From positions 1-18,856 of the forward strand of contig DAMAHZ010000060.1 of assembly GCA_031993545.1 (NCBI GenBank): a stretch of 18,856 nt of DNA, given 5' to 3'. Source of the stretch: UBA1535 sp002323775 (lineage in GTDB: Bacteria; Bacillota; Clostridia; Tissierellales; Sedimentibacteraceae). Positions 5,912 through 14,221 of this stretch are shown here, one piece after another; position 1 is the first letter of the stretch; every line of letters begins with the position of its first letter. Below the pieces are notes generated by a model. It was not told where the DNA came from. It was given only the letters and a program-made list of their open reading frames with translations, and did not search any database. The position numbers and the translations under genes are program-made.

Positions 5912-7846
5912 ATGTTTAGTAAATATAATCTTTTAAAAAGAATAATTTGCCTTACAATTGTAGCACTGTTTGGTGTAGTAATTTTCAGTCAAGGAGTTTC
6001 GGTTATGGCAGATTCAAAAGAAAACCTTAAAAAAGAAAGCAGTAATTTAATTAAACCTACTAAATTCAAAAGCTTTAATGAATATGTTGAGTATTTAAAA
6101 GCACTAGATTTTGGAAAAGTGAGAGATGGAAGCAATGGTACTGTTGATGATAGTGATAAGACAACTGGATTTGAAGGTTCAAAAAATGATTCAGGCCCTA
6201 AAGCAGTTCCAGATGGAAACTATGGAGAAACCAATACTCAAGTAGCAGGTGTAGATGAGGCAGATATAATTAAAAATGACGGCAAATTTATCTATATATT
6301 AAATAGAAACAGCAACAAGATTAAGATTATAAGTGCATTGCCAGCTACGAGCATGAAGCTTGTCGGAGAAATAAACCTACAGCTTTCAAATGATAACAAC
6401 TATAGAAATTACAGAGATATATATTTAAAGGGCAATAAATTAGTGTTAATTTATACATTAAGCCAAAATATGCCATTTGAAAATCAAAGCAGTATTAGAA
6501 GCAATGATATAATAACTGGTAAAATAGCACCTACTTACATAAGACAAAAGAATTTTAGCTGTGCAGAACTTTATGATATTTCTAATAAACAAAACCCTAA
6601 GCTTGAAAGAACTATTATGAGTGAAGGAAATCTAACAAGCAGCAGAATGCTTGGAGATACTGTTTATTTGACATCTAACAAATATCTGAATTTCTACTAT
6701 CCACAACCTATAGACATGTATACAAAGGAAAATTTATTAGTTTCATACTCTGACAGTAAATCAGGAGATGAGATTAAATATGCTTCGGTAGAAAGCATGT
6801 ACTGTATTTTGGATAAAAATAATCCTCAAAATATGTTCAACATAAGCACGATTTCAGCATTTGACATAAGTAAAAACAGTGAGATGAAGCTTACTAGCTT
6901 CACTGGTACAGGAAACGAAATGTATATGTCGTTAAATAATATTTATCTATTTGGTCAATCGTGGGATTATAATAACACTTATACAGACATATACAAATAC
7001 AAAATAAAAGGAACAGACGTTGAATTTGTAGCCGGTAATAAAGTTATAGGAACAATTTTAAATCAATTCAGCGCAGATGAATACAAAGGATATTTAAGAA
7101 TTGCAACCAATCTATGGAATGATGGAAACAATATATTTATATTGGATGAAAAATTACAAAAAACAGGAGAAATTTTGGGCTTAGCTAAAGGTGAGCAGAT
7201 TAAGTCGTGTAGATTTATGGGAGATAAGGGATATATAGTCACATATAGAAACATTGATCCTCTGTTTACATTAAATCTTACTAACCCTAAAAAACCTATG
7301 GTGTCTGGAGAACTTAAAATACCGGGATTTTCTTCTTATCTACACCCTATATCAGAAAATCTAATAATAGGTATAGGCGAAAATACAACACCTTTGTACT
7401 GGCGTGATGAAAATGGAAATGAAATTGTATCCGGAATAAAACAAATTGGAATTAAAGCTTCGTTATTTGATGTGTCAAACGAGAGTAAGCCTGTTGAATT
7501 AAAATCACTTAGCATAGGAGGTCCGGGAAGTTATACTGATATTGGATATGACCACAAGTCGTTTATGTACATAAAAGATAAAAACTTGGTGGCTATAAGA
7601 GGAACATTTACTGGAAAACCTGTAAATGGAGAAGAATCTCGTGAGTATAAATCTCAGGCTATATTGATATCAGTAAAAAATAATTCTTTGGATATAGCAA
7701 AGATATTTGATGGAAATCTATCGTATGATACTGGGAATAGAGTGACATACATCGGAGATGTTTTGTATCACTTCACAGGCAATGAAATAGTGGCATATAA
7801 ACTAAGCGACTATACAAAACTTGGCGCAGTTCAGTATGATAACTAA
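5912..7846 (+). CDS. Secreted beta-propeller domain protein
   Basis: 644 residues. The start is fixed by GAGGAGG six bases upstream. Residues 1-33 form a signal peptide: positive start (KYNLLKR), hydrophobic core 11-26, likely cleavage after VMA (33). A charged linker follows, then the hallmark VAGVDEADIIKNDGKFIY at 111-128. That motif opens the family of secreted proteins with a beta-propeller distantly related to WD-40 repeats (Beta_propel family). Repeated strand-like units such as LYDISNKQNP, AFDISKNSE and LFDVSNESKP, about one per blade, run to the end. No sortase motif, lipobox or second membrane segment is seen, so the protein is released or held non-covalently. The molecular function of this family is not established. 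It has its own promoter and a shared terminator. Confidence 0.85.
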   Translation: MFSKYNLLKRIICLTIVALFGVVIFSQGVSVMADSKENLKKESSNLIKPTKFKSFNEYVEYLKALDFGKVRDGSNGTVDDSDKTTGFEGSKNDSGPKAVPDGNYGETNTQVAGVDEADIIKNDGKFIYILNRNSNKIKIISALPATSMKLVGEINLQLSNDNNYRNYRDIYLKGNKLVLIYTLSQNMPFENQSSIRSNDIITGKIAPTYIRQKNFSCAELYDISNKQNPKLERTIMSEGNLTSSRMLGDTVYLTSNKYLNFYYPQPIDMYTKENLLVSYSDSKSGDEIKYASVESMYCILDKNNPQNMFNISTISAFDISKNSEMKLTSFTGTGNEMYMSLNNIYLFGQSWDYNNTYTDIYKYKIKGTDVEFVAGNKVIGTILNQFSADEYKGYLRIATNLWNDGNNIFILDEKLQKTGEILGLAKGEQIKSCRFMGDKGYIVTYRNIDPLFTLNLTNPKKPMVSGELKIPGFSSYLHPISENLIIGIGENTTPLYWRDENGNEIVSGIKQIGIKASLFDVSNESKPVELKSLSIGGPGSYTDIGYDHKSFMYIKDKNLVAIRGTFTGKPVNGEESREYKSQAILISVKNNSLDIAKIFDGNLSYDTGNRVTYIGDVLYHFTGNEIVAYKLSDYTKLGAVQYDN

Positions 7847-7894
7847 AAATAAGAGATAGTATAACTTATATCTTAATTAAATATTATTGTTCAA

Positions 7895-7934
7895 ATAAAA
7901 AACAGGCTTTCTTCTGATAGAGAGCCTGTTTTTT
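7895..7934. terminator. Bidirectional terminator between convergent genes
   Basis: AACAGGCT (7901-7908) pairs with AGCCTGTT (7923-7930), flanked by an A run on the left and a T run on the right, so it works on both strands. It serves the beta-propeller gene (+) and the symporter gene (-). Confidence 0.85.
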
Positions 7935-7962
7935 ATATAAATATAAAATAATAGATTGTTTT

Positions 7963-9345
7963 TTATTGGAATGGATACTTGTAACTTAAAGCTTTACCAC
8001 TCTTTAATTGCTTATCATAATCTTGCAGAATTGATTTTGATTCCTTAAACAGAAACAATATAGCTATTAAGTTTGGTATAACCATTATTCCGTTGAACAT
8101 ATCTGTTAAATCCCAAACTAAGTCAACCTTTTGGAATGAACCTAATACTATAAATATCAATACTATAGCTTGATAAATTCTTATAGCAGTTTTACCTTTA
8201 AACAAGAAACGAATATTGTTCTCTCCAAAATAGTACCATCCTACAACAGTTGTAAATGCAAAGAAAGTTAAGCATACAGCCAAGAATTTTTCTCCGATAG
8301 GACCAAAAGCAGTTTTAAATGCAAATTGAGTCATAGCAGCAGCTGCTTCACCTGACTTGTCAGCTCCAGTTGCTAAAATTACAAGGGCTGTTGCGGTACA
8401 TACTAAGACAGTGTCTATAAATACAGCTATCATCGCTGATAAACCTTGTTCTGCTGGGTGAGCTACGTCTGCAACTGCGTGAGAGTTAGGAGTAGATCCC
8501 ATACCTGCCTCATTTGAGAATAAACCTCTGGCTATTCCGTATCTAACTGCTTTTTGAATTCCTATACCTGCTGCACCACCAAGTATAGCTACTGGGTTAA
8601 ATGCTGCAACTAATATAGCTTTAAGCATTGGGATAATATGTTCACCAAACATTATTAATACCGTTATAGAGCCAAGAATATATATAGCCGCCATTACAGG
8701 AACAACCATTTCAGCAAATGATGCTATTCTTTTAATTCCGCCAATAAATATTAAGCCTGCTAACACAGCCAGTATAACACCAATAGCTAGCTGAGGTATA
8801 TTAAATGCCTTACTTACTGCCTGTGCAATTGAGTTGGATTGTGTCATGTTTCCTATAAATCCAAGAGCAAGAATCAATGAGATTGAGAAGAATATAGCCA
8901 ATCCCTTGTTTTTGAGTCCATTTTTTATGTAATATGCTGGACCTCCTACTAATTGCCCATCTTCTGTTGTTTCACGATATTTTTGAGCAAGAGTTGCCTC
9001 GACAAATATTGTTGACATTCCGAAGAAAGCAGACACCCACATCCAAAATATTGCACCGGGACCTCCAACCGTTATGGCTGTTGCAACACCAGCCACATTT
9101 CCTGTACCAATTTGTGCTGCTATACTAGTTGCTAAAGCTTGGAAAGATGACATGCTCCCTTCTTTATTTTTTTCTTTTTTAAATATTCCGCCAAAAACCT
9201 TTTTTGCAGCAGAACCAAAACGTGTAATTTGTGGAAAACCAAGTCTTATTGAGAAGTAAAGACCAGCTCCGACTAAGCCGACTATAAGGACATAATTCCA
9301 TAATATATCGTTAATAAATCCTACAATTTTTTCTAAAATTTCCAA
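7963..9345 (-). CDS. Sodium:alanine/glycine symporter (AGCS family)
   Basis: 460 residues, an integral membrane protein with roughly ten or more hydrophobic segments. Family motifs are clear: GTGNVAGVATAI at about 80-91, GGPGAIFWMWVSAFFGM at 94-110, GGPAYYI at 134-140 and SNEAGMGSTPNSHA near 275. AGCS transporters import alanine or glycine with sodium; which amino acid is used cannot be read from sequence. The start is TTG (complement of 9343-9345), set by GGAGG eight bases upstream; no ATG lies close enough. The gene stands alone, with promoter TTGACA-N17-TATACT and a perfect GAAACGTTTC palindrome beside the -35, which suggests control by a LacI/CcpA-type regulator. Amino-acid use would fit a fermenting anaerobe. 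Confidence 0.92.
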   Translation of the reverse strand: MEILEKIVGFINDILWNYVLIVGLVGAGLYFSIRLGFPQITRFGSAAKKVFGGIFKKEKNKEGSMSSFQALATSIAAQIGTGNVAGVATAITVGGPGAIFWMWVSAFFGMSTIFVEATLAQKYRETTEDGQLVGGPAYYIKNGLKNKGLAIFFSISLILALGFIGNMTQSNSIAQAVSKAFNIPQLAIGVILAVLAGLIFIGGIKRIASFAEMVVPVMAAIYILGSITVLIMFGEHIIPMLKAILVAAFNPVAILGGAAGIGIQKAVRYGIARGLFSNEAGMGSTPNSHAVADVAHPAEQGLSAMIAVFIDTVLVCTATALVILATGADKSGEAAAAMTQFAFKTAFGPIGEKFLAVCLTFFAFTTVVGWYYFGENNIRFLFKGKTAIRIYQAIVLIFIVLGSFQKVDLVWDLTDMFNGIMVIPNLIAILFLFKESKSILQDYDKQLKSGKALSYKYPFQ

Positions 9346-9376
9346 TTATTATTCCTCCTTAAAATTATGTGAAGTA

Positions 9377-9405
9377 AGTATATCAAAATTACCTTGAAAT
9401 GTCAA
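9377..9405 (-). promoter_or_regulatory. Sigma-A promoter of the AGCS symporter gene
   Basis: On the minus strand TTGACA (9400-9405), exactly 17 bases, TATACT (9377-9382): near consensus. The TTG start lies about 30 bases downstream of the -10. Confidence 0.8.
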
Positions 9406-9410
9406 TTTAA

Positions 9411-9420
9411 GAAACGTTTC
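9411..9420. promoter_or_regulatory. LacI/CcpA-type operator candidate
   Basis: Perfect 10-bp palindrome GAAACGTTTC with a central CG, the core shape of LacI-family operators. It lies five bases upstream of the symporter -35. It departs from the full CcpA cre consensus in the outer bases. Confidence 0.5.
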
Positions 9421-9698
9421 CACTTAATGCCATAAAAGCAAAAATAATATAAATATATTATTTACCTTAAAGAATATATTTATTTCATTATATCTCTATA
9501 TATTGGCAAATTATTTTGATTATACAAAAAATATAGATAAATTAATTGAAAATATTTTAAATAAATGATAAAATATAAGCAAATATAAAATCGTGCAAAA
9601 TTAAATCAAGAAATTGCTTAAAGTGTTTGCGACGTATAACTTGTAGCAGAAATTTAAAACAAATTAAAAAATTTCTAAATCTCGAGGGAGGAACATAT
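9421..9698 (+). other. Gene-free region and leader before the guanylate kinase-like gene
   Basis: Very AT-rich. A plausible sigma-A promoter TTGAAA (9546-9551), 17 bases, TAAAAT (9569-9574) would give a leader of about 118 bases. I see no convincing hairpin, riboswitch or small gene in the leader. Confidence 0.45.
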
Positions 9699-10226
9699 AT
9701 GATATTATTATTAGTCGGACCTTCTGGTTCAGGAAAAAAATCTTTTAAAGCAGCTTGTAAGGATTTTGGTATAAGAATTATCAAATCATGCACTACAAAA
9801 CCAAAAGAAGATGAAAAAGATGAAGAAGTTTATAAATTTCTTACAGATGAACAGTTTAATAGTCTAATCAGAAATGATGAGTTACTTGAATGGGTATCAT
9901 ATAACGGACATAAATATGGAACTCTACGAAATGATTTCACGAAAAATTGTGTTACAATTGTGGACAAGGATGCAATGCACAAAATTCTAAGGACATATTC
10001 AGGAAAAGTTTTTGTAATATATTTTGACATCTCAGAGGATGAATGTAGAAAAAGGTGTTTAGCAAGAGGAGAAGATCCTTCTGTTGTAGAAGAAAAAATA
10101 ATAAACGACAGAAACAGACTAAAAAGCTTTGATACAAGATTGGCTAACATGATAATCAGAGATAAAGATTTAAGCAGATTTAAAGAAATATTAAAAGAAA
10201 ATGCAAGCAAATGGGTTGTAAGATAA
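9699..10226 (+). CDS. Divergent guanylate kinase-like P-loop protein
   Basis: 175 residues from ATG 9699, seven bases after GGGAGG. An in-frame ATG at 9627 would add 24 residues without a ribosome binding site and put sequence ahead of the beta strand that precedes the P-loop. P-loop GPSGSGKKS (7-15) has the guanylate kinase layout, as does FLTDEQFNSLIRNDELLEW...YGT (47-75). Several GMP-binding features are altered: the usual TTRxPRxGE segment reads TTKPKEDEKDE, losing its arginines. The C-terminal lid region has RCLARGED (119-126). It is slightly shorter than typical Gmk (about 200 residues). It may be a nucleotide-binding relative rather than the essential Gmk. It is a single gene between its own promoter and a terminator. 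Confidence 0.75.
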   Translation: MILLLVGPSGSGKKSFKAACKDFGIRIIKSCTTKPKEDEKDEEVYKFLTDEQFNSLIRNDELLEWVSYNGHKYGTLRNDFTKNCVTIVDKDAMHKILRTYSGKVFVIYFDISEDECRKRCLARGEDPSVVEEKIINDRNRLKSFDTRLANMIIRDKDLSRFKEILKENASKWVVR

Positions 10227-10246
10227 GCAGCTTTAAATTTGATAAA

Positions 10247-10298
10247 ATAAAACCCACAATATAGAAATTTTGGTTAAATTCTACATTGTGGGTTTTTT
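10247..10298. terminator. Bidirectional terminator between guanylate kinase-like gene and hcp
   Basis: ACCCACAAT (10252-10260) pairs with ATTGTGGGT (10285-10293), and inner TAGAA / TTCTA extends the stem past a one-base mismatch. An A run on the left and a T run on the right serve both strands. Confidence 0.85.
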
Positions 10299-10336
10299 AT
10301 ATAGAGTAAATATTTTTTATTAAAAATCCTAAAAGA

Positions 10337-11926
10337 TTATCCTAATATTTTCTTTAAATCTTCTTCTGGAGTGCTTATTGGAGAAATATTATAATTTTCA
10401 ACTAGATAAGACAATACATTCGGAGAAACAAATGCAGGCAATGTAGGTCCTAAGTAAATATTCTTAATTCCAAGGTGTAAAAGTGTTAGCAATATACAAA
10501 CAGCTTTTTGTTCGTACCATGAAAGGACCATTGACAATGGAAGCTCATTAACTCCACATCCGAATGCCTCTGCTAAAGCTACTGCAACCTTTATAGCACT
10601 GTAAGCGTCATTGCATTGACCCATATCCATTATTCTTGGAAGACCGCCGATTTCACCTAAGTCTAAGTCGTTGAAACGGTATTTTCCGCAAGCTAATGTA
10701 AGTATTACAGTATCGCTAGGAGTTTGCTTAACAAAATCTGTGTAGTAATTTCTGCCTGGTTTTGCTCCATCACAGCCTCCAACTAAGAAGAAATGCTTGA
10801 TAGCTCCTTGCTTAACTGCATCTATAACCTTGTCAGCAACTGATAAAACAGTTCCGTGTCCAAAGCCTGTTGTAACCTCTGTTCCTCTGTTAATGCCTGT
10901 GAATTTCATATCTTCGCTATATCCACCAAGCTCTAATGCTTTTTCTATAACTGGACTAAAGTCTTTTTTATCGTCGATGTGAACCATTTCCGGATAAGAT
11001 ACAATTGCAGTTGTAAATATTCTGTCGCTGTAGTTTTCTTTAACTGGCATAATACAGTTAGTTGTGAATAAAACAGGTCCTTTTATATCAATAAACTCTT
11101 TTTGTTGATTTTGCCATGCAGTTCCAAAATTACCTTTTAAATGTGAATATTTTTTAAGCTTTGGATAAGCATGTGCAGGAAGCATCTCTCCATGAGTGTA
11201 AATGTTTATTCCCTTGCCCTCTGTTTGCTCTAACAAAAGCTTTAGGTCATGTAAATCGTGACCGCTAATAACTATGAAAGGACCTTTTTCAACAGTCAAC
11301 GGAACCTTAGTTGGTACTGGTGTTCCATAACTTTCTGTATTAGCTTTATCTAAAAGCTCCATACATTTTAGGTTTACTTCTCCGGTCTTTAACACCAAAG
11401 GAAGCAAGTCATTCATACCTAAGTCTGAGCCTATTGCACAAAGTGCCTCATAGAAGAAATTGTTTACTTCATCATCTGTATAGCCTAGCATTAAAGCGTG
11501 ATGAGCATATGCAGCCATTCCTTTTATTCCGAATAGTATCAATGATTTTAATGAACGTATATCTTCATTATCTGACCATATATTGTTCATATCAAAATTT
11601 TCCTCATCTTCACAGCAGTCAGAGCCACAGCAGCAACAGCCTTTATTTAATGAATCCTTTTCAGCATTGATTTTATCAATCATTACTTGGATTGTTTCAT
11701 CATTAAAATTAACATTTGTAATAGTAGTAAATAGTCCCTCTATCATCAAGGTATCTGTAGTTTTTGATGTTGGAGCTCCATCTATTGCCTTTGCAAGACT
11801 AACTAATGCTCCTATCAAATTATCTTGAAAATTTGCAGTGCTTGATGCCTTGCCACAAACTCCTTTTTTAGTGCAGGCAACAGTTCCTGCTGTTTGTTCA
11901 CATTGGAAACAAAACATATCATTCAT
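10337..11926 (-). CDS. hcp: Hydroxylamine reductase / hybrid cluster protein
   Basis: 529 residues, cytoplasmic. The N-terminal Cys motif C6-x2-C9-x8-C18-x5-C24 binds the cubane cluster. Ligands of the hybrid Fe-S-O cluster are all present: H223 (SGHDLHD), E247 (HGEM), C291 (TNCIMP), C385 (GGCDGAKPGRN), C413 (LACGKY), C438 (GQCND), E472 and K474 (WYEQKA). Their spacings agree with those I recall for the Desulfovibrio enzyme, except for one residue less before E472. The protein reduces hydroxylamine in vitro and is linked to nitric oxide and nitrosative stress protection. Unusual: a Cys-rich insertion at 96-105 (GCCCCGSDCC) followed by an acidic stretch, placed between the two N-terminal helical regions. 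The gene is divergent from a Crp/Fnr regulator, as is common for hcp. Confidence 0.96.
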   Translation of the reverse strand: MNDMFCFQCEQTAGTVACTKKGVCGKASSTANFQDNLIGALVSLAKAIDGAPTSKTTDTLMIEGLFTTITNVNFNDETIQVMIDKINAEKDSLNKGCCCCGSDCCEDEENFDMNNIWSDNEDIRSLKSLILFGIKGMAAYAHHALMLGYTDDEVNNFFYEALCAIGSDLGMNDLLPLVLKTGEVNLKCMELLDKANTESYGTPVPTKVPLTVEKGPFIVISGHDLHDLKLLLEQTEGKGINIYTHGEMLPAHAYPKLKKYSHLKGNFGTAWQNQQKEFIDIKGPVLFTTNCIMPVKENYSDRIFTTAIVSYPEMVHIDDKKDFSPVIEKALELGGYSEDMKFTGINRGTEVTTGFGHGTVLSVADKVIDAVKQGAIKHFFLVGGCDGAKPGRNYYTDFVKQTPSDTVILTLACGKYRFNDLDLGEIGGLPRIMDMGQCNDAYSAIKVAVALAEAFGCGVNELPLSMVLSWYEQKAVCILLTLLHLGIKNIYLGPTLPAFVSPNVLSYLVENYNISPISTPEEDLKKILG

Positions 11927-11961
11927 AATTTTTTCTATTCCTTTCCTTGTTTTATTTAATT

Positions 11962-12159
11962 TTGAGCTGTATGCTCAATATTTTTCTCTAAATTAAATAT
12001 TAATATTCCACATAAAATATTTTATTAGCACATTTTATATACATTCCTTAGGATTTATAAAATGTAAAGTTTGTATATTATTCAATGCTATTTAAAATAA
12101 ATTGACTTAATAATATAAATGTAATATAATTCAAATAAAAAGTATGTTGTTTTTACAAC
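11962..12159. promoter_or_regulatory. hcp / Crp-Fnr regulator divergent control region
   Basis: Several dyads: TTGAGC-N5-GCTCAA (11962-11978), in the hcp leader; ATAAAATATTTTAT (12012-12025); ACATTTTATA / TATAAAATGT (12030-12039 with 12056-12065); and GTTGT-N4-ACAAC (12146-12159), just after the regulator's predicted start of transcription. The last has the 5-4-5 layout of Crp/Fnr-type sites. Which one the regulator binds is unknown; no clear hcp promoter was identified. Confidence 0.4.
12102..12130 (+). promoter_or_regulatory. Sigma-A promoter of the Crp/Fnr regulator gene
   Basis: TTGACT (12102-12107), 17 bases, TATAAT (12125-12130). Predicted leader of about 36 bases, containing the GTTGT-N4-ACAAC dyad. 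Confidence 0.75.
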
Positions 12160-12172
12160 GAAAGGGGAAACT

Positions 12173-12835
12173 GTGAAAAAATATTTTGAGGTTTTAAAAA
12201 ACTGTGCATTATTCAACGATACTTCAGCTGATGATTTGGAAAATATACTAAAATGCTTGTCTGCAAAAGATAAATTTTATAAAAAAAATGACTTTATTTT
12301 TTTAGAGGATGATAAGGCTAATTATGCAGGCATTGTAATATCTGGCTCTGTTTGTGTAATTAAGGAGGATTTTTGGGGAAATAGAGCTATTTTAGCTAAG
12401 CTTGAGGAGGGAGATTTATTTGGAGAGACATATGCTCTTTCAGATATAGATAAGTTGCCTATTAGTGTTGTAGCAACACAGGATTGTGAGGTTATACTGA
12501 TAGACTGTAAAAAAATTATAAATATATGCTCAAATACTTGCAGTTTTCATGCAAAATTGATTGATAATATAATAAAAATATTGGCAAATAAAAATATTGC
12601 TTTAAACCAAAAAATCCACCATATAGTCAAACGTACAACAAGAGAAAAGCTTATTTCATATTTGTCAGAACAGGCAGAAAGAGTTAAAAGCAATGTTTTT
12701 AAAATACCATTTAACAGACAAGAGCTTGCTGATTATCTCTCAGTTGAAAGAAGTGCTATGTCAAACGAATTATGTAAGCTTAGAGATGAAGGAATTATAG
12801 AGTTTAATAAAAATGAGTTTAAATTAAAGGAATAG
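12173..12835 (+). CDS. Crp/Fnr-family transcriptional regulator, probable regulator of hcp
   Basis: 220 residues. N-terminal cyclic-nucleotide-binding-like beta-barrel (about 15-115, with VISGSVCVIKED and EEGDLFGETYAL), long dimerisation helix (about 125-155) and winged helix-turn-helix at 181-209 (NRQELADYLSVERSAMSNEL). It lacks the N-terminal Cys set of an FNR iron-sulfur cluster; scattered Cys (11, 28, 61, 105, 112, 119, 123, 201) are not in that pattern. The start is GTG, with AAAGGGG upstream. Divergence from hcp, across 246 bases full of dyads, suggests an HcpR-like regulator responding to nitrosative stress. That is inferred from context, and its effector (heme, NO or other) is unknown. 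No terminator is seen before the next gene, so read-through into it is possible. Confidence 0.85.
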   Translation: MKKYFEVLKNCALFNDTSADDLENILKCLSAKDKFYKKNDFIFLEDDKANYAGIVISGSVCVIKEDFWGNRAILAKLEEGDLFGETYALSDIDKLPISVVATQDCEVILIDCKKIINICSNTCSFHAKLIDNIIKILANKNIALNQKIHHIVKRTTREKLISYLSEQAERVKSNVFKIPFNRQELADYLSVERSAMSNELCKLRDEGIIEFNKNEFKLKE

Positions 12836-12954
12836 TTCTTCTAAAAAATAAAATTAATTAAAAGTAAAAATTATATGGTAATTTGTAAATAAAAGGAGTA
12901 AAATGTACAAAGAGAGTCTAAAAAAGTAAAAATATGATTTTTATGGAGGTTATC

Positions 12955-14175
12955 ATGAAGCTATACATGAATGATATATTATCTGCTTTTTCCTATGCTT
13001 TAGATTGTGTGGAGCATGATGCAACAGGTATTGCTTCACATCATACAAAGAGAGTAGCATATATTTGCTTAGTTTTAGGAGAAAATCTTGGATTAAATAG
13101 ATTACAGCTAAATGATCTTGCTGCATGTGCTATATTGCACGACAATGCTTTAACCCAGTATTTACATGAAGAAAAAGTAAGTAGAATTGATATGCTTAAC
13201 GATAAAAATAAAGCTAGTGCCGGTAAGCATTGCGTTTTGGGTGAAAATAACATTATGCGTCTTCCATTTAACTATGATGTCAGTGATTCAATCTTATTTC
13301 ACCATGAAAATTCAGACGGAAGTGGACCATTTGGGAAAACACATCTTGAAACACCTTTATATTCACAGCTGATACATATTGCTGATGTCATTGATATAAT
13401 ATTTGATTTAAGCGTCATGACAAAAGCAAAGTATGAAAAAATCTTAAAATATTTGAATGGTAAGAGAAATACTATTGTTCATGAAGATATCGTAGATTTA
13501 TTTGAAAGAAGCTTTGATTATGAAACTCTGCAAAGAGTTCAAAGCCTTAGCATAACATCATCCTTAAATGAAAAATTGCCAATAATTCATAGGGAATATT
13601 CTTTAGAGCAAATTGGGGATATGGTGGAAGTGATAGCTAATGTAATAGACTATAAATCAGAATTTACCATGCGTCATTCGATGGGAATTGCGCAAAAAGC
13701 TGTTACTATGGCAAATTATTATGATTACGATAAAGAAACGACGATGAAGCTTTATTTTGCTGCTGCTGTACACGACATAGGAAAATTGGTTATAGACAGA
13801 GATGTACTTGAAAAACCCGATAAACTGACGGAAAGTGAACATATATACATGCAAAATCATGCTTATTATACATACGAGATACTCAAAAATATAAGAGGAC
13901 TTGATGATATCATATCTTGGGCTTCATTGCATCATGAAAAGCTCAATGGGAAAGGATATCCATTTGGAAAAACTGCGGAGGAATTAGGCTTTAACGAACG
14001 ACTTATGGCCTGTCTTGATATATATCAAGCATTGACAGAAACAAGACCATATAAAGAGGGCTTTGAACATGATAAAGCTATTTGGATAATGAAAGATATG
14101 GTAAAAAACAACTATATAGATGGCTCTATAGTCGATGATATTGAAAAAGTGTTCGCAAATATTGAATTATCTTAA
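12955..14175 (+). CDS. Tandem HD-GYP-type protein, probable cyclic-di-GMP phosphodiesterase
   Basis: 406 residues from ATG 12955, five bases after GGAGG; an ATG at 12934 has no such site. Two HD modules are visible. Module 1 (about 20-150) has H30, H62-D63 in LHDNAL, HHE 116-118 and DGSGPFG 121-127, where GYP has become GPF. Module 2 (about 220-400) is canonical: H241, HDIGK 273-277, HHE 326-328, GKGYPFG 332-338. HD-GYP proteins hydrolyse cyclic-di-GMP, which controls motility, surface attachment and sporulation timing. Module 2 is probably catalytic and module 1 degenerate or regulatory. No membrane or sensor domain is seen, so the protein is cytosolic. It follows the Crp/Fnr gene by 119 bases with no terminator between. 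Confidence 0.85.
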   Translation: MKLYMNDILSAFSYALDCVEHDATGIASHHTKRVAYICLVLGENLGLNRLQLNDLAACAILHDNALTQYLHEEKVSRIDMLNDKNKASAGKHCVLGENNIMRLPFNYDVSDSILFHHENSDGSGPFGKTHLETPLYSQLIHIADVIDIIFDLSVMTKAKYEKILKYLNGKRNTIVHEDIVDLFERSFDYETLQRVQSLSITSSLNEKLPIIHREYSLEQIGDMVEVIANVIDYKSEFTMRHSMGIAQKAVTMANYYDYDKETTMKLYFAAAVHDIGKLVIDRDVLEKPDKLTESEHIYMQNHAYYTYEILKNIRGLDDIISWASLHHEKLNGKGYPFGKTAEELGFNERLMACLDIYQALTETRPYKEGFEHDKAIWIMKDMVKNNYIDGSIVDDIEKVFANIELS

Positions 14176-14212
14176 AAAACAGTCTATTGTCTATTAAATA
14201 GACTGTTTTTTT
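14174..14212. terminator. Bidirectional terminator between HD-GYP and MgtC genes
   Basis: ACAGTCTATT (14179-14188) pairs perfectly with AATAGACTGT (14197-14206), with an A run before and a T run after. It overlaps the HD-GYP stop codon region. Confidence 0.88.
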
Positions 14213-14221
14213 ATTAAATCA

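Noticed and set aside
9627..9698. Upstream start for the guanylate kinase-like protein
   Set aside because: It lacks a ribosome binding site and would add 24 residues ahead of the P-loop strand. GGGAGG at the 9699 ATG is decisive.
11996..12025. Palindromes AATATTAATATT and ATAAAATATTTTAT near hcp as operators
   Set aside because: Made only of A and T in a region over 80 percent AT, so chance palindromes are likely. Listed only as part of the control region, not as separate sites.
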